DNA of 11,893 nucleotides from Rickettsiales bacterium (GTDB taxonomy: Bacteria > Pseudomonadota > Alphaproteobacteria > Rickettsiales > Anaplasmataceae): contig JAISAR010000103.1 in the NCBI GenBank assembly GCA_031266615.1, positions 1 through 11,893 on the forward strand, given 5' to 3'. The notes beneath the pieces were generated by a model, which saw nothing but the letters and a program-made list of their open reading frames with translations, was not told the DNA's origin and did no database searches. The translations under genes and the position numbers were made by a program. Shown here one piece after another: positions 1 to 4,707 of the stretch. Position 1 is the first letter of the stretch, and every line of letters starts with the position of its first letter.

Positions 1-53
1 ACATAGTGCGAAAAATTAAACAATAGTACGCCAAATACAAGTTTTCTTGTCAT
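1..53 (-). pseudogene. Repeat-borne micro-ORF, copy 1, cut by window edge
   Basis: An ATG at 53-51 opens a frame that begins MTRKLVFGVLLFNF and runs to the window edge. It has the same one-base difference as copy 2, so beyond the edge it would be expected to stop early rather than enter the Cys-rich tail seen in copy 3. Whether it is translated is unknown. It is listed because the same small frame recurs with a promoter in all three copies. Confidence 0.25.
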
Positions 54-98
54 TTTAACCTGCACAGATTGGGAAGTTAAACAAATAGCTTCATTACT

Positions 99-127
99 AT
101 GATAAGGGAACTGAAGGAGTTTGTCAA
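99..127 (-). promoter_or_regulatory. Sigma70-like promoter inside repeat copy 1
   Basis: On the minus strand a perfect TTGACA (127-122) is followed after exactly 17 bp by TATCAT (104-99), five of six consensus bases. It points leftward to the small ORF beginning at 53. The same boxes and the same spacing occur in both other copies although the spacer sequences differ, which suggests the promoter has been kept. Confidence 0.6.
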
Positions 128-227
128 GTAGTTTTTTTGTTTCTGTTGGATGACGTTACAGCTTTTTTCCACTGTTGTCTTGTATCTATCCACTTTCTGT
201 GTAGTGGAAATTGATATCAATAATACC

Positions 228-258
228 AAAATAAAGGCTAGTGGACTAGTTTTATTTT
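228..258 (-). terminator. Probable intrinsic terminator of ispH
   Basis: Just at the ispH stop, an inverted repeat pairs TTTATTTT (251-258) with AAAATAAA (228-235) and ACTAG (245-249) with CTAGT (238-242), with a small bulge and a 2-base centre. On the minus strand the 3' arm ends in a T-rich run (CCTTTATTTT). The stem is AT-rich, so strength is uncertain, but its place directly behind ispH fits a terminator. Confidence 0.45.
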
Positions 259-1186
259 AAACCAAATTCGGTATTTTAAACTGAACGTTTTCAGTAACAC
301 CACCTGGCATAACTGAAACTTTTATGTTCATGTGTGTTTTCAGGTAGTCTATTAGCTCATCAACCAATATATCAGGAGCAGAAGCACCTGCGGTGATTCC
401 TATCTTTTCTATACCCTGCAACCAGCTTTTGTTCACACAGTTGTAATTATCAATTAAATAGGCTCTTTTCCCTCTAGCGATGCATAGATCTAATAAGCGA
501 TTTGAATTCGAACTATTTTTACTCCCTACAATTAACACTATGTCTACGATTTCAGCTAGTTTTTTAACAGCATTTTGCCTGTTTTGTGTTGCATAGCATA
601 TATCTTTTAAATTAGGACCTGTGATGCTTGGAAACCTAAGCTTTAGGGCAGCAATAATTTCGCTGGTATCATCGACGCTTAGCGTAGTTTGCGTGACGTA
701 AGATAAATTATCTGGATCTGTAACTTTTAAATTGTGTACATCTTCTACGGTTTGCACTAAAGTGATAGGATCATCTACTCTTCCTCTAATTCCCTTAACT
801 TCTGGGTGATTTTCGTGCCCAATCAGAATTAATTCTCTACCACTATCCTCATATCTTTTTGCTTCTTTGTGTACTTTATTGACTAAAGGGCATGTTGCAT
901 CAATCACTTGAATACCCTTTCTTTTTGCCTCCTCTTCTATGTTTTTTGACACTCCGTGTGCACTGAAAATCAATATTCCCCCATTGTCTTTAATGTCCTC
1001 AGTACTGTTTACAAAAACCACGCCTTGTTTCTTAAAGTCCTCTACTATATATTTGTTGTGAACAATTTCGTGCAGCACATAAACTTGGCGCTTGTTCTTG
1101 TATTTTTCTAAAGTGATAGTCAATATGTCCACAGCTCTTTTGACTCCCGCGCAAAAACCGCGTGGTTCAGCTAAGATAATTTCCAT
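257..1186 (-). CDS. ispH: 4-hydroxy-3-methylbut-2-enyl diphosphate reductase (IspH/LytB)
   Basis: This is the last enzyme of the MEP isoprenoid pathway. It reduces HMBPP to IPP and DMAPP with a [4Fe-4S] cluster in the cytoplasm. The 309-residue protein has the family's usual length and opens with the classic PRGFCAG motif. The three cluster cysteines are visible as C12, C99 (DATCP) and C197 (DICYAT). Substrate-binding H43, H77 and the HPE motif at 127-129 are present, as is the SSNSNR loop near 225-230. The frame extends upstream to 1240, but I chose the ATG at 1186 because family members start just before PRGFCAG; the longer form would overlap ftsI. No clear Shine-Dalgarno is seen. Its start is 20 bp from that of the divergent ftsI, so promoter elements probably lie inside ftsI. 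A likely terminator follows the stop. Confidence 0.97.
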   Translation of the reverse strand: MEIILAEPRGFCAGVKRAVDILTITLEKYKNKRQVYVLHEIVHNKYIVEDFKKQGVVFVNSTEDIKDNGGILIFSAHGVSKNIEEEAKRKGIQVIDATCPLVNKVHKEAKRYEDSGRELILIGHENHPEVKGIRGRVDDPITLVQTVEDVHNLKVTDPDNLSYVTQTTLSVDDTSEIIAALKLRFPSITGPNLKDICYATQNRQNAVKKLAEIVDIVLIVGSKNSSNSNRLLDLCIARGKRAYLIDNYNCVNKSWLQGIEKIGITAGASAPDILVDELIDYLKTHMNIKVSVMPGGVTENVQFKIPNLV

Positions 1187-1206
1187 TTTTTTCAAGTCAA
1201 GTAAAT

Positions 1207-2760
1207 ATGCAAGCGTTACTGAGAAATAAGCTCCGCTCACTATATTTTATAGTACCATTGTTTATGTTTTATATAATAATTATTTTCCGTATGTTCTCTT
1301 TAACATTTGATCAGCTTGCTGCCTCAGAAGACTTAAAAAAAAGTAATATAGCACATAGGCAGCCTGATATTTTGGATAGAAATGGAGTGGTGATAGCAAC
1401 AAATGTGCCAACAACATCACTGTATATAGATTCAACCAGAGTAAAGAATCCAGAAAGTATAGCAGAACAGTTGTGCTCTATTTTGGATGATCTTGAATAC
1501 GAAGATTTATATAAAATACTTACTTCGAAAAAGAAATTTGCTTGGATAAAGCGGCATTTAACTCCAAGAGAGTTATTAGCAATAAAAAACGCTGGCGTGC
1601 CAGGAGTAAACTTTTATGATGATGTAAAGCGCATATACCCTCACAACAATTTGTTTGCACACGTGCTTGGCTACACCGACATAGATGGCAAAGGCATTGC
1701 CGGAGTTGAGGCATATATAAGTAACCAGCATCACGACAATACCAGTAGATATGTTCAACTATCCTTAGATACACGAGTACAAAGCATAGTACATCAGGAA
1801 CTCACTAAAGCCGTAAGCAGATATCAGGCGCTTGGTGGAGTGGGAATTGTTTTGAGTGTGAAAGATAGTGAAGTCATTTCGATGGTCAGTCTGCCCGACT
1901 TTAATTCCAACTTGCAGAGTAAGGCAAAAGATATACAAAAGTTTAATCGCGCCAGTCTTGGAGTATATGAGATGGGATCGGTGATAAAATTCTTTACAAT
2001 AGCAGCAGCGCTCGATGCGAATGTTGTGAAAACTGATGATTTATATGACGTGTCAAAACCAATCACTATCGGGAAATATGAAATTCAGGATTTTCATGAG
2101 TTTAAAATTCCAAAAGTTACTGTGCGAGATATATTTGTAAAATCGTCTAACGTTGGTGCAGCAAAAATTGCGGCCAAACTAGGTATTGGGAAACAGGTAG
2201 GATACTTTAAGACCATGAAGCTATTTTCTCCTTTGAGAATAGAAGTGCCAGAAAAATCCATACCGATAGTTCCGGATAAATGGAGTGAAAGCACTTCAGT
2301 AACGGCGTCTTACGGTTATGGAATAGCTATAACTCCTATGCATATTGCACAAACTGCAGCCGCATTAGTCAACGACGGAATATTTCACAACGCAACTTTG
2401 ATGTTGAATAAAAAAAGTATAGGGGAGCAGATTGTTGCAGAAAGCACTTCCAGAGAGATAAGAAAATTATTACGTGCAGCAGTAACAGATGGAACGGGAA
2501 GGAGAGCGAACATAAAAGCATATGCGATAGGGGGTAAAACTGGATCAGCAGAAAAAGTTGTAAATGGTAAATATGACAAAAATGCAAACATAGCGTCGTT
2601 TATAGGAGTGCTGACTACACTTGATCCAAGGTATATAGTACTAATTGTTATTGATGAACCTCAGGGCCGGTATCATACCGGAGGAATAATCGCTGCACCT
2701 GTGGCCAAGAGCATTATAAGTAAAATAGCACCTATACTGAACGTTATGCCCGAGATGTAG
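1207..2760 (+). CDS. ftsI: Septal peptidoglycan transpeptidase FtsI (PBP3)
   Basis: This class B penicillin-binding protein crosslinks septal peptidoglycan as part of the divisome. It is 517 residues long, on the short side for FtsI. It has an N-terminal membrane anchor (about residues 12-31), a PBP dimerisation region with the RxPDILDRNG-type motif (about 51-61), and a C-terminal transpeptidase domain. All three catalytic motifs are intact: SVIK with nucleophile S258 and K261, SSN at 313-315, and KTG at 444-446. Rickettsiales with very reduced walls, including Wolbachia, are known to keep lipid II synthesis and division PBPs, so the intact motifs imply an active enzyme. MrdA/PBP2 is the main alternative; the length and motif layout favour FtsI. 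It is divergent from ispH and ends 3 bp from the convergent unknown gene. No strong ribosome-binding site is visible at the ATG. Confidence 0.9.
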   Translation: MQALLRNKLRSLYFIVPLFMFYIIIIFRMFSLTFDQLAASEDLKKSNIAHRQPDILDRNGVVIATNVPTTSLYIDSTRVKNPESIAEQLCSILDDLEYEDLYKILTSKKKFAWIKRHLTPRELLAIKNAGVPGVNFYDDVKRIYPHNNLFAHVLGYTDIDGKGIAGVEAYISNQHHDNTSRYVQLSLDTRVQSIVHQELTKAVSRYQALGGVGIVLSVKDSEVISMVSLPDFNSNLQSKAKDIQKFNRASLGVYEMGSVIKFFTIAAALDANVVKTDDLYDVSKPITIGKYEIQDFHEFKIPKVTVRDIFVKSSNVGAAKIAAKLGIGKQVGYFKTMKLFSPLRIEVPEKSIPIVPDKWSESTSVTASYGYGIAITPMHIAQTAAALVNDGIFHNATLMLNKKSIGEQIVAESTSREIRKLLRAAVTDGTGRRANIKAYAIGGKTGSAEKVVNGKYDKNANIASFIGVLTTLDPRYIVLIVIDEPQGRYHTGGIIAAPVAKSIISKIAPILNVMPEM

Positions 2761-2763
2761 AAA

Positions 2764-3108
2764 CTAATATTTCTTTATCAAGAGTTTTAGCTCATGATCT
2801 TGATTGTTTCCATCAATGCAAAGAAGCCCATCTTTTGTTATGTTACAATTTTTAGGAGAGATATCAAAATCGATTTTTTTGCCACTGCTATCTACACTAA
2901 GGCGAATTCTCGGCTCGAAGAGATCCGTTACACTAGCCTCAAATTTTTTTGCCTTACCGTCCGGAGAAACCAAATTAAACTTCCAGATATCGCTTGGATC
3001 GATATTTCCTGTGTAACTACTACATTCACCGCCTGTGCAGTATGAACTCTCAATTATGTAACCTCCACTGGGAATATCTATAAGAAAACCCCACAAATCA
3101 TCTGACAT
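2764..3108 (-). CDS. Hypothetical protein, 114 residues
   Basis: I do not recognise a family. The protein is acidic to neutral, without an obvious signal peptide or membrane segment, and appears beta-rich with alternating polar and hydrophobic residues. It has four cysteines (C24, C29, C88, C97), which could form disulfides or bind metal if exported by a non-classical route; that is speculation. A good promoter lies 62 bp upstream of the ATG and an AAGG sits about 11 bases before it, supporting a real gene. It converges on ftsI with a 3-bp gap, leaving no room for a separate terminator. Overlapping frames on the plus strand are antisense shadows. Confidence 0.7.
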   Translation of the reverse strand: MSDDLWGFLIDIPSGGYIIESSYCTGGECSSYTGNIDPSDIWKFNLVSPDGKAKKFEASVTDLFEPRIRLSVDSSGKKIDFDISPKNCNITKDGLLCIDGNNQDHELKLLIKKY

Positions 3109-3169
3109 ACAAAATACCTTAATATTTACTGTTTATAAAGAACTGTAATACTTTTTAAGTATACTAATT

Positions 3170-3198
3170 ATGATACACTTAAAGATATAAAGTTTCAA
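3170..3198 (-). promoter_or_regulatory. Sigma70-like promoter of the 114-residue protein
   Basis: On the minus strand TTGAAA (3198-3193) and TATCAT (3175-3170) each match five of six consensus bases and are separated by 17 bp. The start codon at 3108 lies about 60 bases downstream. The promoter ends before repeat copy 2 begins at 3222, so it belongs to the gene and not to the repeat. Confidence 0.55.
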
Positions 3199-3221
3199 CA
3201 GTTAATTGTGTAAAAAGTCTG

Positions 3222-3448
3222 CTTATACCAATTCCACTACACAGAAAGCGGACAGACGACAGTAGAGGAAAGCTACCCAACAGAAACAAAAAAACTACTT
3301 GACAACCTTCGCCATTCCTTTTATCATAATATTGAAGCTATTATTTAACTTCCCAATCTGTGCAGGTTAAAATGACAAGAAAACTTGTATTTGGCGTACT
3401 ATTGTTTAATTTTTCGCACTATGTGCACTGCATGTCTTTTTAAAACTT
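3222..3448 (+). repeat. Dispersed repeat, copy 2
   Basis: It starts at CTTATACCAATTCCACTACA, the same 20 bases that open copy 3 at 11661, and stays alignable to the point where copy 3 leaves the window. The repeat may continue beyond 3448. It has two small internal deletions relative to copies 1 and 3 around 3275. It is inverted relative to copy 1 and direct relative to copy 3. Confidence 0.88.
3299..3327 (+). promoter_or_regulatory. Sigma70-like promoter inside repeat copy 2
   Basis: A perfect TTGACA (3299-3304), a 17-bp spacer and TATCAT (3322-3327) precede the small ORF at 3372. A transcript would start near 3334 and read through the micro-ORF toward the ankyrin gene, antisense to it. Confidence 0.6.
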
Positions 3449-3519
3449 CGGGTTTTTGCCCATACAAGCTGAAACGCGCTTATAAGTCGTTTAAGACAGC
3501 ACCCAACGCCGGATTTTAA
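3372..3519 (+). pseudogene. Repeat-borne micro-ORF, frameshifted copy 2
   Basis: The ATG at 3372 has a weak AGG five bases upstream and gives 23 residues (MTRKLVFGVLLFNF...) ending at 3443. In the next frame an ATG at 3421 gives a 32-residue Cys/Lys-rich peptide ending with the TAA at 3519. In copy 3 one fewer base near the GGCGT motif joins these two parts into one frame. Copy 2 therefore looks like a frameshifted version of a protein of about 49 residues. The reverse, a fusion created in copy 3, is also possible. No known family is recognised. Confidence 0.3.
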
Positions 3520-3739
3520 AATAGAGAGTGGAATAACTAGCTACCTCGGGGTTTTATTGTCTTTTTCTTCTGCCTGGTAAATTTCTTAAATATTATAGCT
3601 TAGACTAGTTGCGTTTAAAAGCAGCTAAATTGCAGCGTTTAAGGCATAAAAACGCCAATACTGAAAATAAATACCGACTAGGGCTTCTTTTGCCTTTTCT
3701 TCCCATTTAGTAAATTTCTTAAATATTTATTACTAAAGT
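3449..3739. other. Non-coding gap with an imperfect 133-bp-period repeat
   Basis: No convincing gene is present beyond the micro-ORF tail. The block around 3541-3595 resembles that around 3674-3728: both have a T/C-rich run followed by TAAATTTCTTAAATATT, offset by 133 bp. Between them GCGTTTAA occurs twice and a 6-bp inverted repeat (GCGTTT at 3635, AAACGC at 3650) could form a small hairpin. It may be a degenerate tandem repeat of the kind used as VNTR markers in Wolbachia, but that link is from memory. Confidence 0.4.
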
Positions 3740-3836
3740 GGTATCCTGGATTCCAGTGTCTGGCTACTTGAATGACAAGGGAAGGAAGCACTGGAATAAC
3801 AGAAAAAAGAGCGCTGGAATGACAGAAGAAGGAGCT
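3740..3836. repeat. Short palindromic repeat element
   Basis: ATTCCAGTG (3750-3758) is the exact inverse of CACTGGAAT (3789-3797), and a further direct variant GCGCTGGAATGACAGAA follows at 3811. The segment 3748-3791 reappears in reverse orientation at 7350-7392. Small palindromic elements with CCAGTG/CACTGG cores are frequent between Wolbachia genes. The frames across it (plus 3738-3941 and minus 3678-3866) are most simply repeat translation. Confidence 0.6.
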
Positions 3837-3955
3837 ACTTATATGACACCACTTTTGCTTCACCACGCCCCTTATATGTTAAGAACAAGCAATTTTCTCA
3901 TAGCAGCAGTAGAAGCAATCTTATATGTTTTTTTATGTTGATGATATAATAAAGA

Positions 3956-4612
3956 TCATCCTCCGCAAAAAGTAGAAAGGGGAGCTAGAAGACAGCTGAC
4001 TATAACACTAGAAAGGCATCTAGCTGGCAGGCTCTTAAATAAATCAGTTATTTCCTTATTCTTAGCAAAAGAAAGCGGTTTTTTACCATTATTATCTTTT
4101 ATATTAGTTTTAGCTTCTGCTTCGAGAAGAAGTTTAACTATACCAGTGTTATTGAAATAAGCAGCATAATGTAATGCAGTCCTTCCTTGACTGTCTTGGG
4201 CATTAATGTCTACTCCTGCTTTGAGAAGAAGTTCAACCATACCAGGGTTGTTGAAATAAACGGCATAGTGCAATGCAGTCCTTCCCAGATTGTCTTGGGC
4301 AGCAACGTCTACTCCTGCTTTGAGAAGAAGTTTAACCATACTAGGGTTGTTGAAATAAACGGCATAGTGCAACGCAGTCCTTCCCAGATTGTCTTGGGCA
4401 GCAATGTCTACTCCTGCTTTGAGGAGAAGCTCAACCGTATCAGTATCATTGAAATAAGCAGCATGGTGCAATTTAGTTCTTCCTTGACTGTCTTGGGCAT
4501 TGATGTCTGCATGCTCGCCTATTAGACGCTCATAGCCTGCCCAGTTATTCTTATTTTCACGATATCTTTTTAGCATTTCATGCAAATCATGATGCTCTAC
4601 ACTATTTAACAT
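3956..4612 (-). CDS. Ankyrin-repeat protein, 218 residues
   Basis: Four complete 33-residue ankyrin repeats occupy residues 41-73, 74-106, 107-139 and 140-172, each with a (D)xxGRTxLHxA start and an LLLKAGVD-type helix. A degenerate fifth repeat follows from 173. The last 20 residues are hydrophobic and carry three cysteines (C199, C207, C216), a possible membrane-associating or lipid-modified tail. Ankyrin proteins bind other proteins, and in Wolbachia many are suspected host-directed effectors; no secretion signal can be shown here. The frame extends to 4645, but the ATG at 4612 is preferred because a strong GGAGGT lies six bases upstream. It follows topA by 95 bp on the same strand. Repeats 2 and 3 are nearly identical at DNA level, pointing to recent duplication or gene conversion. 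The open frame on the opposite strand is a by-product of the repeats. Confidence 0.9.
   Translation of the reverse strand: MLNSVEHHDLHEMLKRYRENKNNWAGYERLIGEHADINAQDSQGRTKLHHAAYFNDTDTVELLLKAGVDIAAQDNLGRTALHYAVYFNNPSMVKLLLKAGVDVAAQDNLGRTALHYAVYFNNPGMVELLLKAGVDINAQDSQGRTALHYAAYFNNTGIVKLLLEAEAKTNIKDNNGKKPLSFAKNKEITDLFKSLPARCLSSVIVSCLLAPLSTFCGG
4097..4492 (-). repeat. Four tandem 99-bp ankyrin units
   Basis: The units are 4492-4394, 4393-4295, 4294-4196 and 4195-4097. The second and third differ at only a handful of bases, mostly C/T changes. The first and fourth share DSQGRT while the inner pair share DNLGRT, so the inner pair probably arose by duplication of one unit. Confidence 0.85.
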
Positions 4613-4618
4613 AATTTT

Positions 4619-4624
4619 ACCTCC
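4619..4624 (-). promoter_or_regulatory. Strong Shine-Dalgarno that fixes the ankyrin gene start
   Basis: GGAGGT on the minus strand is six bases upstream of the ATG at 4612. It would lie inside the coding region if the upstream ATG at 4645 were used. Most genes in this window lack such a motif, so this one is unusual. Confidence 0.75.
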
Positions 4625-4707
4625 ATATACACTAACGATTGACAAGTATTTTTATAAAGCTCAACATATTGCATTTACAGAAGAGTTGCAAGATATCTTT
4701 TAAGCAT

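Larger units (their letters stand above)
1..218 (-). repeat. Dispersed repeat, copy 1 (partial at window edge)
   Basis: Read on the minus strand, this stretch matches the segments starting at 3222 and 11661. Shared blocks are CCACTACACAGAAAG, AACAGAAACAAAAAAACTAC, the TTGACA promoter box, AACTTCCCAATCTGTGCAGG and TTTAATTTTTCGCACTATG. The last 60 bases are the same as copy 2, while the upstream half differs by substitutions and small gaps. Homology fades near 218, and the other end runs off the window. No terminal inverted repeats or transposase are visible, so the kind of element is unknown. It lies in inverted orientation to copy 2. Confidence 0.85.

Noticed and set aside
1140..1177. TTGACT...TAAGAT as an ftsI promoter
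   Set aside because: The spacing is 26 bp, too long for a sigma70 promoter.
1187..1240. N-terminal extension of IspH to an upstream ATG
   Set aside because: The added 18 residues have no counterpart in the family, which starts just before PRGFCAG, and the extension would overlap the ftsI coding region.
2794..3045. Plus-strand frames opposite the 114-residue gene
   Set aside because: They overlap a gene with a better promoter and show no start signals or recognisable motifs.
3678..3866. 62-residue minus-strand frame
   Set aside because: It is the opposite-strand reading of the same repeat element, with no start signals.
3738..3941. 67-residue plus-strand frame
   Set aside because: It translates the short palindromic repeat and low-complexity sequence; no ribosome-binding site or promoter fits, and composition is repeat-derived.
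3940..3960. GATGAT/ATCATC hairpin at the ankyrin stop as a terminator
   Set aside because: The stem is only 6 bp and AT-rich, and on the transcribed strand it is followed by an A-run and not a T-run.
4187..4525. 112-residue frame antisense to the ankyrin repeats
   Set aside because: The tandem 99-bp units (a multiple of three) keep one antisense frame open by construction; the predicted peptide is just a repeated SCFEKKFNHTRVVEI-type unit.
4613..4645. Upstream start for the ankyrin protein
   Set aside because: The GGAGGT ribosome-binding site lies between the two ATGs and is ideally placed for the downstream one.
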